The notes: generated from the letters alone by a model not told the origin. Shown: positions 1-8,464, counted from the stretch's first letter. The stretch: DNA of 64,000 nucleotides from Bacillus sp. ISL-51 (GCF_018613535.1 NZ_JAGGQB010000005.1:620001-684000); one strand, 5' to 3'. A program made the numbers and translations.

Positions 1-1
1 A

Positions 2-955
2 GGACAAATGATTCTCGGAATCGAGCTTGGCCAGAAATTGAACTTGTCCGTACTTTCCGTCTTACGGGAGCATTGGCTGCCGGTGGGAATCATGCTGATT
101 TTCTCCATTGTCATGGCCCTGTTTTCCGGATATGCGCTCTGGCGCTTCAGCCGGACGGACATGATGACAAGCTTTGTAGGCACGGCTCCCGGCGGTCTGT
201 CCGCCATGCCCGGCATCGCTCAGGAAGTCGGCGCCAACACAGCCATCGTAAGCCTTATCCAGCTGATCCGCGTCCTCTTGGTCGTCATGACAATTCCGTT
301 TCTGGTCATTTTCTTATTTGCGAAACAAAGCGGCGGCACTCAGGAAGCCGCAGGAGCAATGACATCGGGAGCCGTAAATGCAGGACTTATTCCCGTCCTG
401 TTAACAGCCGGGTTTATTTTGGCCGCGTGGCTGGCCAGTAAAGGAGCCAAACTGCTGAAATTTCCGGCTCCGTGGCTGCTCGGCAGCATGATAGGCGTTG
501 CGGCTGCGCAAATCGGCGTATCCGGTTGGGCCGGAGAAGACATTTTGGCCTGGTGGCCGCCGGAAGCGAATCAGCTGTCTCAGATTTTTCTCGGCGCCAC
601 GATCGGCTCAAAAATGTATAAAAGTATGTTTACAGGTGTCACAAGGGTGCTTACCGTCGGATTCATTTCCTCAGTCGGATTAATCGCTGCCATGATTCTG
701 AGCGCGGTGATCGTTTCTAAGCTGACGGGCATTCCGATGATTACATCCGTTCTCGCCTTCGCCCCCGGCGGCATCGCCGAGATGGCGGCAACCTCCATCA
801 CTCTGCATGAGGATTCGACCTTCGTCGTCGCGGTTCAGGTCATCCGGGTTATTCTTGTCATCGCCATGCTTCCGCCCTTTTACCGGCTGCTGCATCATCT
901 TTCTCGAGAGGGCCGTTCTGCCGGAAGCAGCGGCCGAATAGAAAGAAGAACCTGA
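2..955 (+). CDS. yhjN: AbrB/YhjN-family membrane transport protein, 3' part
   Basis: The frame is open to the left edge, so the true start lies outside; the usual family length is about 380 residues and about 317 are present. The protein is almost entirely hydrophobic helices. It shows an internal duplication: an APGGLSAMPG...QLIRVLLVV block near residues 58-95 is echoed by APGGIAEMAA...QVIRVILVI near 248-287, as expected for the two-repeat AbrB/YhjN membrane family (Pfam AmoA/AbrB type; unrelated to the DNA-binding AbrB regulator). The substrate is unknown. The ATG at base 8 is an internal methionine. It converges with yhjH and ends before a shared terminator. Confidence 0.85.
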   Translation, partial: GQMILGIELGQKLNLSVLSVLREHWLPVGIMLIFSIVMALFSGYALWRFSRTDMMTSFVGTAPGGLSAMPGIAQEVGANTAIVSLIQLIRVLLVVMTIPFLVIFLFAKQSGGTQEAAGAMTSGAVNAGLIPVLLTAGFILAAWLASKGAKLLKFPAPWLLGSMIGVAAAQIGVSGWAGEDILAWWPPEANQLSQIFLGATIGSKMYKSMFTGVTRVLTVGFISSVGLIAAMILSAVIVSKLTGIPMITSVLAFAPGGIAEMAATSITLHEDSTFVVAVQVIRVILVIAMLPPFYRLLHHLSREGRSAGSSGRIERRT

Positions 956-978
956 TCTGTTAACGGAATGGGCCAAGC

Positions 979-1010
979 AAAAAACACGCACATATGATGC
1001 GTGTTTTTTT
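979..1010. terminator. Bidirectional terminator between yhjN and yhjH
   Basis: Stem AACACGCA / TGCGTGTT with an A-run before it and a T-run after it, so it can end transcription in both directions. Confidence 0.85.
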
Positions 1011-1533
1011 AGTCGGAAAACAGCTTTCCCCCGGCATTGACAAGCCTCCAGTTTTCCGAAAGATCGCGGAACAGCCGTCCAGCAAATAACAGCTCTTCAT
1101 CTGTATAGCGATTCAAAAGCTTCATCAGGCGCTCTTTAATGATTTCGTGATATTCGTGATGCAGGCCGTGCAGCTCTTTCCCGGCAGGCGTCAGGCGGAA
1201 ATAGACTTCCTTTTTATTGTCGCTCAGCCGGGTTCTGCGCAGAAAGCCGGCTTGTAAAAACTTTGCGCAGCTTCTGGAAACAGTCGGTTTTGTTGTCTTC
1301 ATTTTTTCCGCTATCGAAGTGACATTGATCGGCTCATGATCTCCGATACAAGACAATATATGAATTTCCGTCAGGGTCAGCTGAAGTTTTTTGCCGTTTT
1401 CCTCACGGAGTTCGTCCATCCGGCCGGCCAAAGACATTCTGATGTCCTCCTGACACCTCTCCTGCTCGTGAAAGATATCTGTTAATCGTTCAAGAATCAT
1501 CTGTTTTGCATGTTCTAGCTGGCTTGGATCCAA
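1009..1533 (-). CDS. yhjH: MarR-family transcriptional regulator
   Basis: 174 residues with a winged helix-turn-helix at about residues 50-125 (IHILSCIGDHEPINVTSIAE, then TKPTVSRSCAKFLQAGFL and a basic wing around RTRLSDNKKEVYFRL), typical of MarR proteins. The start is TTG, preceded by GGAAGGGTGA at suitable distance. It lies 87 bases downstream of the monooxygenase gene yhjG on the same strand. A palindrome at 1580-1597 just upstream resembles two stronger palindromes in front of yhjG, so it probably represses yhjG and itself in response to a small (perhaps phenolic) ligand; that part is inference. Confidence 0.88.
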   Translation of the reverse strand: MDPSQLEHAKQMILERLTDIFHEQERCQEDIRMSLAGRMDELREENGKKLQLTLTEIHILSCIGDHEPINVTSIAEKMKTTKPTVSRSCAKFLQAGFLRRTRLSDNKKEVYFRLTPAGKELHGLHHEYHEIIKERLMKLLNRYTDEELLFAGRLFRDLSENWRLVNAGGKLFSD

Positions 1534-1579
1534 CTGCGGGTCACCCTTCCGTATTCATTGTTTCTTTTACTATATCGTT

Positions 1580-1597
1580 TTGTTACGAAAGAAACAA
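1580..1597. promoter_or_regulatory. Candidate YhjH operator before yhjH
   Basis: TTGTTACGAAAGAAACAA, an imperfect palindrome sharing the TTGTTACG...AACAA layout of the two sites at 3122-3139 and 3168-3185. It lies 47 bases upstream of the yhjH start codon. Confidence 0.55.
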
Positions 1598-1620
1598 TCG
1601 AATCGGTGCATGAAATGTTA

Positions 1621-3099
1621 TCAGTTTAATCCCCAGCGCCCTATCCCCGCCAGAACGGTTTCTTCCGCATGGCGGCCTGAGCCGCCGGCTGCCCAAGCCA
1701 CATGGCCGTCCGGCCGGATCAATACAGTGTGAACGTCCTGCCAATCGGCACGCATTTTAGAAAGGGAAGCCCGGACAGCCACCACTCTCACCGTATCAAT
1801 ATCGGCAGGTATGCTTTCTCTTAATGACAGCAGCACAAATGCGCCCTTCCGAAGAAAACCATACAGCCGGGCTGATCGGCCGTCGTGAAGAATAAGTTCC
1901 ATATCCGGCAGCCGTTTTCCGTTGAGGACATGCGGCGGCATATCAGAATCAGGTTCGTAATGCACATCAAGAGCAGATATTTTCCCTGCCATATATCGAT
2001 TGGATTCCGGAAAAGCCAATAAAGCTGACACCGTATCCCTTAATGCGAGCCCTGAGTCGGTGAAATCGATCAGTCTCGTCTGCACTTCCGTATTGCGCAA
2101 AATATCTTCCCCCGCGCTGTGCCTTTCCTCATGATAGCTGTCCAAAAGCTGCGGCGGCGCTTCACCTTTGATTTGCGCGGCCAGCTTCCATCCGAGGTTG
2201 ACCGCGTCCTGAAGCCCCGCGTTCAGTCCTTGCCCGCCGGCGGGAAAATGAATGTGCGCCGCATCCCCCGCCACCAAAATCCGGCCGGAACGGTACCGCT
2301 CGGCCTGCCGCTGCGCATTTCCAAACCGTGACATCCACACAGTATTACTCAGACCGAAATCCGTTCCGCATATCCGGCGGAGGTCTTCCTTCAGCTCATT
2401 TTCGGTGACCGGTTCATCTTTCCGCTTTTGCGGCAAGTGCGGAGAAACGATAATGACACGGTAAAGACCGCCCGGCAGAGGAACAATGACAGCTGATCCC
2501 TGCTGGCCGCACACTGAAAAAAATGCTGACTCAGGCGGATTCCTCAGCACGGCATCGCCGAGAGTTCCTATTAAGGTGGCATCGGTGCCCGGAAAAGCAA
2601 TGCCCGCCTGTTTCCGGATGATGCTCCCCGCTCCGTCCGCGCCGACGGCATACAAGCTGTGAAGCGTGCGGATACCGTTTTCATCTCGGAATACCGTCTG
2701 CACCCCGCCATCAGTTTGTGTAACAGCCAGCGCTTCAGCCCCGCGGATGATGTCAGCACCTAAGCCTATCGCATACTCCTCCAAAAGCCGCTCTGTATCT
2801 GCCTGAGGCAGCATCAATGAATAGTTTTGCTTTGAATCCAGCACAGAAAAGTCCAGTCGGGCATCCAGCATAGAAAAATGGCCGGCAGACTGTTTCGTTC
2901 CTTTATCCAAAAAACGCTCCAATATGCCTCTCATCGCAAAAAGCTCCAGCGTACGCGGATGCAGGACAAGCGCTTTTGAATAGGGTACTGTTTTCTTCAG
3001 ACGTTCAATGACAGTCGTTTTCACCCCGGCAAGCGTGAGTTCTGACGCAAGCATAAGACCGACCGGCCCTCCCCCGATAATGACAGCCTGTGTATTCAT
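1621..3099 (-). CDS. yhjG: FAD-dependent aromatic-ring monooxygenase family protein
   Basis: About 492 residues. An N-terminal Rossmann FAD motif (IIGGGPVGLMLASELTLAG, residues 6-24) and the second FAD motif VAGDAAHIHFPAGGQGLN near residue 275-290 mark the PheA/UbiH/pentachlorophenol-monooxygenase family, with a C-terminal thioredoxin-like extension common in such enzymes. It would hydroxylate an aromatic substrate using NAD(P)H and oxygen; the substrate is unknown. I chose the ATG at 3099 because GAGGAG lies at the right distance; an ATG 21 bases upstream has no ribosome binding site and lies inside the candidate operator. Downstream is its probable regulator YhjH. Confidence 0.88.
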   Translation of the reverse strand: MNTQAVIIGGGPVGLMLASELTLAGVKTTVIERLKKTVPYSKALVLHPRTLELFAMRGILERFLDKGTKQSAGHFSMLDARLDFSVLDSKQNYSLMLPQADTERLLEEYAIGLGADIIRGAEALAVTQTDGGVQTVFRDENGIRTLHSLYAVGADGAGSIIRKQAGIAFPGTDATLIGTLGDAVLRNPPESAFFSVCGQQGSAVIVPLPGGLYRVIIVSPHLPQKRKDEPVTENELKEDLRRICGTDFGLSNTVWMSRFGNAQRQAERYRSGRILVAGDAAHIHFPAGGQGLNAGLQDAVNLGWKLAAQIKGEAPPQLLDSYHEERHSAGEDILRNTEVQTRLIDFTDSGLALRDTVSALLAFPESNRYMAGKISALDVHYEPDSDMPPHVLNGKRLPDMELILHDGRSARLYGFLRKGAFVLLSLRESIPADIDTVRVVAVRASLSKMRADWQDVHTVLIRPDGHVAWAAGGSGRHAEETVLAGIGRWGLN

Positions 3100-3121
3100 A
3101 CTAACAGCTCCTCTTCCCATT

Positions 3122-3139
3122 TTGTTACGCGCGTAACAA
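3122..3139. promoter_or_regulatory. Perfect palindrome, candidate YhjH operator 1 of yhjG
   Basis: TTGTTACGCGCGTAACAA is a perfect 18-base palindrome, and the symmetry extends to 22 bases (3120-3141). It lies about 25 bases upstream of the yhjG start, where a repressor would block transcription. Confidence 0.7.
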
Positions 3140-3167
3140 AAAACATAAAAATAAAACGCTTATATTT

Positions 3168-3185
3168 TTGTTGCGCTCGTAACAA
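3168..3185. promoter_or_regulatory. Candidate YhjH operator 2 of yhjG
   Basis: TTGTTGCGCTCGTAACAA differs from operator 1 at two positions. Its centre is 46 bases from the centre of operator 1. Confidence 0.6.
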
Positions 3186-3231
3186 TTTTGATTATAATCT
3201 ATTTCCTTCATATTGGCAATCATTTCCGAAA

Positions 3232-3254
3232 AAAGACGCCTTCATTTGGCGTCT
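3232..3254 (-). terminator. Terminator of yhjE-sipV
   Basis: On the minus strand AGACGCC-aaatgaa-GGCGTCT is followed by a T-run. The sipV stop codon lies in the loop. Confidence 0.75.
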
Positions 3255-3757
3255 GATTCATTGATGACCCCGACAATATTTTTATCCTTAATCGGGCCGA
3301 AGTGGCGGCTGTCGAGGCTGTATATGCGGTTGTCACCGACGACAAAATATTGTCCTTTCGGTATCTTTTTCTGACCTGTCGTCTCCTTCAATGTATAATC
3401 ACCGGTCACATGGCTCCCGGAAGACAGCGATGACTTCAATGGTTTCAAAAACGGCTCTGCCACACGTTTTCCGTTTACATACAGCTGATCCTCCCTGTAT
3501 GCAATCGACTCGCCGGGCAGACCGATGACACGTTTGATCAGCACTTTGTGATGCGGGCCTTTAAACAAAACAATATCGAAGCGGCGGATTGTTTTGTACC
3601 GATGGGAAAACTTGTTGACCATCAGCTCATTTCCTTGTTTAAAGGTCGGATTCATACTGATTCCTTCGACTTTATAATCAATAAAAATGGCATTTTTTAA
3701 TTGTATGGCCAAAACAACGATAAGCACGCCGGCTATAAACCAAAACCGTTTTTTCAA
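3242..3757 (-). CDS. sipV: Type I signal peptidase
   Basis: 171 residues, one of several small chromosomal signal peptidases of Bacillus. It cleaves signal peptides from secreted preproteins on the outer face of the membrane. One N-terminal transmembrane helix (about 5-20) is followed by box B with the catalytic Ser34 (VEGISMNPTF) and the general base Lys75 in VLIKRVIGLPGE; the later boxes FVVGDNRIYSLDSRHFG are also present. The start is TTG, overlapping the yhjE stop by 4 bases (TTGA), so the two are translationally coupled. The preceding GGAGGG supports this start. Confidence 0.93.
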   Translation of the reverse strand: MKKRFWFIAGVLIVVLAIQLKNAIFIDYKVEGISMNPTFKQGNELMVNKFSHRYKTIRRFDIVLFKGPHHKVLIKRVIGLPGESIAYREDQLYVNGKRVAEPFLKPLKSSLSSGSHVTGDYTLKETTGQKKIPKGQYFVVGDNRIYSLDSRHFGPIKDKNIVGVINESDAK

Positions 3758-4380
3758 GATTCTTGTCTCCCTCCGTCTTTCTCATGCTGACTGATTCTTG
3801 TGTGTAAACGCCCCTCGATACGCTTTCCGGCATACCACAGCGCCGCGATCACCGCGATCGCAATCACCATCCGGACGGGCTGTGTGATGAGCGCGTGAAG
3901 ATCATATCCGATAAAGCTGATCATAAAGATCATGACCAATTTCCCCATGGCAGCGGCGGACATAAACTGCAGCGCACCCACCCGTGACAGGCCGGCAACG
4001 ACATGCACCGCGGCTGAAGGCGTGAAGGGAAAGCACAGTAAAATAAACAGCGGGCCGAATCCATGGCGCTCCACCCAAAGCATCATCTTTCTTACCGATT
4101 GATGTCTGCGGATGAAACCGAAAGCCCTTTTCTGACCGAAGCGGCGGACGGCATAAAACATAAGCACCGATCCCGCGGCTGACCCGAGCCAAGAAAGAAA
4201 AAAACCTTCCCATAATCCAAACGAATTCGTATTCGCTACAACAAACGCAACAAGCGGCAAAAATGGAAGAAACGCTTCAATAAAAGGTAAAAGAACCGCA
4301 GCAGCAGGGCCGAAAGATCTATAGCTTTGGAACCACTCCGTCAACTGCTCCTCAGTCAAATATGAAAAAAATTGCTCCAA
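3754..4380 (-). CDS. yhjE: DedA/SNARE-associated family membrane protein
   Basis: 208 residues with several membrane helices. The DedA signature region is visible: a PFIEAFLPFLPLV segment and the FxxRRFG-like VRRFGQKRAFGF stretch. DedA proteins are proposed to flip lipids or to help membrane energetics; the role of YhjE is unknown. The start is TTG with AAGGAG eight bases upstream. It is the first gene of a two-gene unit with sipV, with a 4-base overlap. Confidence 0.85.
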   Translation of the reverse strand: MEQFFSYLTEEQLTEWFQSYRSFGPAAAVLLPFIEAFLPFLPLVAFVVANTNSFGLWEGFFLSWLGSAAGSVLMFYAVRRFGQKRAFGFIRRHQSVRKMMLWVERHGFGPLFILLCFPFTPSAAVHVVAGLSRVGALQFMSAAAMGKLVMIFMISFIGYDLHALITQPVRMVIAIAVIAALWYAGKRIEGRLHTRISQHEKDGGRQES

Positions 4381-4537
4381 CGTTTATACTCCTTAACGAG
4401 TTTGTCTACCCTTATTCTACACATTATCTCCAAAAAACGAAAATGTTTACGAGATTTTCCGACTTGAAACATGGCGTAAACGAGTATAAAATAAAAACAA
4501 GAACAAACGTTCCCCTTTAAGAAAGAAGGAGTATTTT

Positions 4538-4897
4538 ATGCCTAACATTCAGAACAGCACCAGCGATCTCATCGAACGGGGGCTGTTTTTACCCATGGCT
4601 ATCACCATCCTGAACCGGGATCTTGAAGCGCTTGACTCGTGCCCGTTCAAATTAAAACAACCCTATAAACAGCTTATCAGCTGCTCTTTAAAATTAGCAC
4701 AAAAGGATTTGATTGATGTTCGAAAAGAGTTAAGAAAGCGTAAAATTAAAATGTATGAGGCCGAAAGAGATGAAGCATTTACTCTTTATGTCTGCAGCGT
4801 AAACGGCTATGAAGAGAAGCATCGCTATTTCAACCCGAGAATACGGGAACAGGTAACCACCTTGGTGGAGTTTTATCTGTTTGCCGCTAAAACTTGA
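4538..4897 (+). CDS. yhjD: Conserved Bacillus protein of unknown function
   Basis: 119 residues, charged and probably cytoplasmic, with no transmembrane helix or signal peptide. The middle part (about residues 50-75) is rich in Lys, Arg and Glu and likely helical. AAGGAG lies eight bases before the ATG. I recognise it as YhjD by sequence and position but know no function. It is monocistronic between the divergent yhjE and the downstream yhjC, with a weak hairpin (AAAGCAG...CTGCTTTT) after its stop. Confidence 0.75.
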   Translation: MPNIQNSTSDLIERGLFLPMAITILNRDLEALDSCPFKLKQPYKQLISCSLKLAQKDLIDVRKELRKRKIKMYEAERDEAFTLYVCSVNGYEEKHRYFNPRIREQVTTLVEFYLFAAKT

Positions 4898-5016
4898 AAA
4901 GCAGCACGGACTGCTTTTACTTCCCTTGATAAATTTCAGACTATTCACACTATACATTCGACATGATTTTATTTATAATTCGGGACACGCTGTTTTCTAT
5001 TAAAAGGAGGAATGTT

Positions 5017-5217
5017 ATGAAACTGATTCATTTTCTTGCTGCCCTGCCCTTTTTCGGAATTCTTGCCGGCATCCCATTTGCCAATCGGGTGACCCCTTAC
5101 CTTTTCGGCATGCCTTTCATCCTCGCGTATGTTGTCATATGGGCGGTGCTGACTTCTGTGCTGATGGCGGCTGTTTACAAACTGGACAAGGAAAACAAGG
5201 CGGGTGAGACGGAATGA
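5017..5217 (+). CDS. yhjC: Small DUF3311-type membrane protein
   Basis: 66 residues with two hydrophobic helices (about 3-18 and 29-50) and a charged tail. The ATG at 5017 follows AAAGGAGG at ideal distance; the frame is open 54 bases further upstream, without a ribosome binding site. Its last codon overlaps the yhjB start (ATGA), so it is coupled to the symporter. Such small partners are common in front of sodium:solute symporter genes and probably form a two-part carrier; that is inference. Confidence 0.85.
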   Translation: MKLIHFLAALPFFGILAGIPFANRVTPYLFGMPFILAYVVIWAVLTSVLMAAVYKLDKENKAGETE

Positions 5218-6683
5218 GCGCAGCATTTTTCGTGATGGCCGCCGTGCTCTTATTTTGTGTATATCTTGGAATCCGCGCCCGAAAAGGCAAGGATATGGAC
5301 CTTGAACAATGGACGGTCGGCGGCCGCGGCTTCGGCACGCTGTTTGTCTTTTTATTAATGGCGGGAGAAATTTACACGACCTTCACGTTTCTCGGCGGAA
5401 GCGGATGGGCTTACGGAAAAGGAGGCCCCGCCTTTTATATCATCGCTTACGGCTGCCTCGCTTACATTTTGTCGTATTGGCTTTTGCCGGCAGTCTGGAC
5501 CTATGCCAAAAAACATAAACTGATGTCACAGTCTGATTTCTTCATTTCAAAATATAAAAGTCCGCTCCTCGGTATTCTTGTGTCAATCGTGGGCATCATA
5601 GCCCTCATTCCCTACCTCGTCCTGCAGCTGAAAGGGCTCGGATTAATTGTTTCAGCCACATCCTACGGGCTGATTTCGCCGACCGCCGCAATCTGGATCG
5701 GAGCAGCATCCATCACGCTATATGTCATGATTTCAGGTATTCACGGATCTGCCTGGATATCAGTCGTCAAAGATATCATGATTTTAGGCGTCGTGTTATA
5801 TTTAGGAATTTATTTGCCGATTCATTACTATGGCGGCTTTTCAGAGATGTTCAGAGAAATCGAAGCCGCAAAACCGGGTTTTCTCACCCTTCCTGAAACC
5901 GGCCAGAGCGTTTCATGGTTCAGCTCGACCGTCCTGTTGACAGCCCTCGGCTTTTACATGTGGCCCCATACCTTTGCAGCCTCATATGCAGCAGAGCATC
6001 CGCGGGTTTTCCGCAAAAACGCGATCATGATGCCTCTATACCAGCTTGTCCTGCTGTTTGTCATCTTTGTCGGATTTGCGGCGATTCTCCAAGTGCCCGG
6101 ATTAAAAGGGGCAGATACGGATCTCGCCTTATTAAAACTTTCGCTGAAAACCTTCGATCCTTGGTTTGTCGGATTAATCGGGGCGGCGGGAATCCTGACG
6201 GCCCTTGTACCCGGTTCGATGATTTTAATGGCCTCAAGCACGCTGTTCGCTAAAAATGTTTACAAAGTCATTGCGCCCGAAACATCCGACAAAACGGTAT
6301 CACAATTGGCAAAATACGCCGTTCCCGTGATTGCGCTGATTTCCGTGTATTTTACGCTGAAAGGCGGAAACACCATCGTCACCTTGCTTCTAATGGGATA
6401 CAGCCTTGTCACACAGCTTTTCCCGGCGCTTGTATTCAGCCTGCCGAAGCAGCGGTTTGTCACGAGCCAAGGCGCTTTTGCCGGCATATTGGCAGGGGCC
6501 GGGACGGTTGCGTTCATCACGCTGACCGAATCAACCATCGGAACGCTTTTCCCATTCCTCCCGCAGACCGTCAAAGATATGAATGCAGGCATTATTGCAT
6601 TGGTTTTGAATACGGCAGTTATGTTTGCGGTCAGCGCCGCTGTCAGAAAAAAACAAATCAATGCAGCCGAAAGGGCCGCATAG
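5214..6683 (+). CDS. yhjB: Sodium:solute symporter family protein
   Basis: 489 residues with about 13 membrane helices. The family features are present: the N-terminal WTVGGRGFG motif near residue 37, a FTFLGGSGWAYGKGG stretch and ALVPGSMILMASSTLFAKNVY near residue 330, which carries the conserved small/hydroxyl residues of the sodium site region. It likely imports an organic solute with sodium; the substrate cannot be read from the sequence. It is translated from ATG overlapping the yhjC stop. Confidence 0.9.
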   Translation: MSAAFFVMAAVLLFCVYLGIRARKGKDMDLEQWTVGGRGFGTLFVFLLMAGEIYTTFTFLGGSGWAYGKGGPAFYIIAYGCLAYILSYWLLPAVWTYAKKHKLMSQSDFFISKYKSPLLGILVSIVGIIALIPYLVLQLKGLGLIVSATSYGLISPTAAIWIGAASITLYVMISGIHGSAWISVVKDIMILGVVLYLGIYLPIHYYGGFSEMFREIEAAKPGFLTLPETGQSVSWFSSTVLLTALGFYMWPHTFAASYAAEHPRVFRKNAIMMPLYQLVLLFVIFVGFAAILQVPGLKGADTDLALLKLSLKTFDPWFVGLIGAAGILTALVPGSMILMASSTLFAKNVYKVIAPETSDKTVSQLAKYAVPVIALISVYFTLKGGNTIVTLLLMGYSLVTQLFPALVFSLPKQRFVTSQGAFAGILAGAGTVAFITLTESTIGTLFPFLPQTVKDMNAGIIALVLNTAVMFAVSAAVRKKQINAAERAA

Positions 6684-6727
6684 ATGGTAAGATAGCGGTA
6701 TGACGATACATGAAAGGGGAACCCTGT

Positions 6728-7039
6728 ATGATTATGACAACGACTGAAACCATTGCCGCAAAACAGATTACAGAAGTAAAAGGATTGGTGACAAGCAGCA
6801 TCGTCCAATCCCGCCACATCGGAAAAGACCTGCTCGCAGGCTTAAAATCTGTCGTCGGCGGAGAATTAAAAAGCTATACGGAGATGCTGGAGGACTCAAA
6901 AAAGGCCGTAAAGGAGCGTTTAATCAGAGAGGCGGAGCAGCTCGGGGCCAATGCCATCGTCGGTCTGCGGTTTGAACTGACCGCCGGGCAAAACACATCT
7001 GAATTAATCGGATACGGAACAGCGGTGACCGTTGAATAA
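6728..7039 (+). CDS. YbjQ/UPF0145 family protein
   Basis: 103 residues matching the YbjQ family in length and pattern: TTTETIAAKQITEVKGLVTS at the start, then SVVGGELKSYTEML and EQLGANAIVGLRFE. Family members form small beta-rich oligomers, sometimes described as putative heavy-metal-binding; the function is not settled. I chose the ATG at 6728 with GGGG nine bases upstream; the ATG at 6710 has none. It lies alone between yhjB and the convergent yhjA, ending in a shared terminator. Confidence 0.85.
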   Translation: MIMTTTETIAAKQITEVKGLVTSSIVQSRHIGKDLLAGLKSVVGGELKSYTEMLEDSKKAVKERLIREAEQLGANAIVGLRFELTAGQNTSELIGYGTAVTVE

Positions 7040-7043
7040 TCTC

Positions 7044-7085
7044 AAAAAAACAAGACCCTTCTTATTAAAGGGCCTTGTTTTTTTA
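7044..7085. terminator. Bidirectional terminator between the YbjQ-like gene and yhjA
   Basis: AAAAACAAG / CTTGTTTTT outer stem continued by CCCTT / AAGGG, with A and T tracts on either side. Confidence 0.85.
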
Positions 7086-7352
7086 TTTCTCACACGCGAT
7101 ATAATCTTTATCCCGATCAAGCTTTCGGTTGGCATCGTAAAGCGTTTTTGAGACGTACGGCTTGTACTTTGTTTTTCCGCCCTTGTTTTTCACTTTAGAC
7201 GTACGGGCCACTCCGCCTTTATACACCTTGTTCAGCGCTTTGCAGTTTTGATACGTTTTAACCTTTGTTTTCGCCTCTGCCTTCTGCCCCGCGCCGTAAG
7301 AACAGCTGAACACCAGGCCTGCAGACAAAAGCACGGCTGCCGTTTTTTTCAT
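7083..7352 (-). CDS. yhjA: Secreted excalibur-domain protein
   Basis: 89 residues: a signal peptide (KKTAAVLLSAGLVFSCSYGA..., cleavage near residue 22-28; the Cys could alternatively be lipidated), then a basic excalibur domain with YQNCKALNKVYKGGVAR and the terminal calcium loop DRDKDYIACE. Excalibur domains are small extracellular calcium-binding modules. I chose the second ATG (7352): GGGGG directly abuts the first ATG, leaving no spacing for it. Function unknown beyond the domain. Confidence 0.85.
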   Translation of the reverse strand: MKKTAAVLLSAGLVFSCSYGAGQKAEAKTKVKTYQNCKALNKVYKGGVARTSKVKNKGGKTKYKPYVSKTLYDANRKLDRDKDYIACEK

Positions 7353-7495
7353 CTCTGTCATCCCCCGTTATGTAAAAAGTTGTATTACGAACATATCATA
7401 ATTCAAATAATAACCATTTACAAGATAAATAGGTAAAAAGATTCAAATCAGTATCCTTCGGCACCTTTTATATGGAATTTATTTCAGAATATTTT

Positions 7496-7521
7496 TATAA
7501 TGTATGATGATAGCGCTATCT
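7496..7521 (+). promoter_or_regulatory. yrpD -10 region with a candidate cre site
   Basis: TATAAT at 7496-7501 is followed at 7507-7521 by ATGATAGCGCTATCT, containing the perfect palindrome GATAGCGCTATC. It differs by one base from the usual Bacillus cre consensus (WTGNAANCGNWNNCW), and it lies where CcpA would block the promoter. Confidence 0.45.
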
Positions 7522-7544
7522 AACTATGATTGCAGGAGGAGAAA

Positions 7545-8258
7545 ATGATGATCAAAAAAGGGCTGCTTGCGGGTGTACTCACTACAACCGTTCTTTTTGG
7601 CACATGTTCGGCAGATATTCCGGGGCTTATCAGCCCAAAAACGGCGGAAGCGGCGACTCAGCTCAGTAAAGGAATCGGCGGAAGGGCCTACCTGAACAGC
7701 ACCGGGTCAATTCTTGTCACGAAAATTCAGCTGCCGACATCCATTCAGGTGTCAAATGGGACAGCCTATATTTATTCCGGCTTTACCGGAGGCACAGAAG
7801 CCGATATCGGGCTTCAATACAGTGAGAAATATAACGTATGGAAACCGATTATGAAAGTCGGTTCAAAAGGACAGGGCGAGGTCAGGTACCTTGAAGGAGA
7901 AAGCCAATTCACTTATACGAAAGGCTTCCGCCCCGGCAGCACCGTACAACTGACAATCTACAAAAACCTTAACGGTAATACCCGTGCAACATACTGGGGC
8001 ACGAACAATGACGGATACAGCGGCCGCATCATCTCAGAAATCAATCAAACAAACATCGGCGCCATCTCAAAATGGAAAGCGCTCGCAACCGTTGCGGTGA
8101 CATCGGAAGATCAGCGCCCTGCTATCAAATCAAATTTCTCGACATCATTTACAAACATTACAGTCGACAACAAAGCCGTCACACCTGTCATCGATACACA
8201 AGACTTTGCCAAAGTGACAGTTTCCGGAAACAGTGTCAATATGTCTGTCGTCAAATAA
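7545..8258 (+). CDS. yrpD: Secreted protein of the YrpD family
   Basis: 237 residues with a clear signal peptide ([20 protein letters not shown]..., likely cleaved after AEA near residue 36). The mature part is rich in Gly, Ser, Thr and beta-type stretches, with no catalytic motif that I recognise. The sequence closely resembles YrpD of B. subtilis, whose function is unknown and whose gene lies elsewhere in strain 168. GGAGGAG precedes the tandem ATG codons (7545, 7548); I used the first. The gene has its own promoter-like region and a terminator hairpin, so it is probably monocistronic. Confidence 0.85.
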   Translation: MMIKKGLLAGVLTTTVLFGTCSADIPGLISPKTAEAATQLSKGIGGRAYLNSTGSILVTKIQLPTSIQVSNGTAYIYSGFTGGTEADIGLQYSEKYNVWKPIMKVGSKGQGEVRYLEGESQFTYTKGFRPGSTVQLTIYKNLNGNTRATYWGTNNDGYSGRIISEINQTNIGAISKWKALATVAVTSEDQRPAIKSNFSTSFTNITVDNKAVTPVIDTQDFAKVTVSGNSVNMSVVK

Positions 8259-8266
8259 ACAGTTTG

Positions 8267-8296
8267 AACGCACGGCTTTATATGGCCGTGCGTTTC
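8267..8296 (+). terminator. Hairpin after yrpD
   Basis: ACGCACGGC-tttatatg-GCCGTGCGT is a strong stem, but only a weak T-run follows. Confidence 0.6.
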
Positions 8297-8431
8297 ATTA
8301 TGATTGTTTCACACTGAATCATTGGTAATGCAGGAATTTTTCATGTACACTTTATGTAAATCGGTTTCATGTGCCCATCGTTGAATACTTGCATGAAATG
8401 AGAGAAATATTGTTAAAATACGATTATACAC

Positions 8432-8464
8432 CCTAAAAATGATTGACGTTCAGTCATTTTTAGG
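8432..8464. promoter_or_regulatory. 33-base inverted repeat before the Eis-like gene
   Basis: Two 16-base arms around one central base: CCTAAAAATGATTGAC, then G, then TTCAGTCATTTTTAGG; 14 of 16 positions pair. The inner TGATTGAcgtTCAGTCA looks like a TetR-family operator. No T-run follows, so a terminator is less likely. It lies 44-76 bases upstream of the start codon at 8508. Confidence 0.6.

Noticed and set aside
6260-6817. Open frame of 185 codons opposite the end of yhjB
   Set aside because: Spans the end of one supported gene and the start of the next on the other strand; no start signal.
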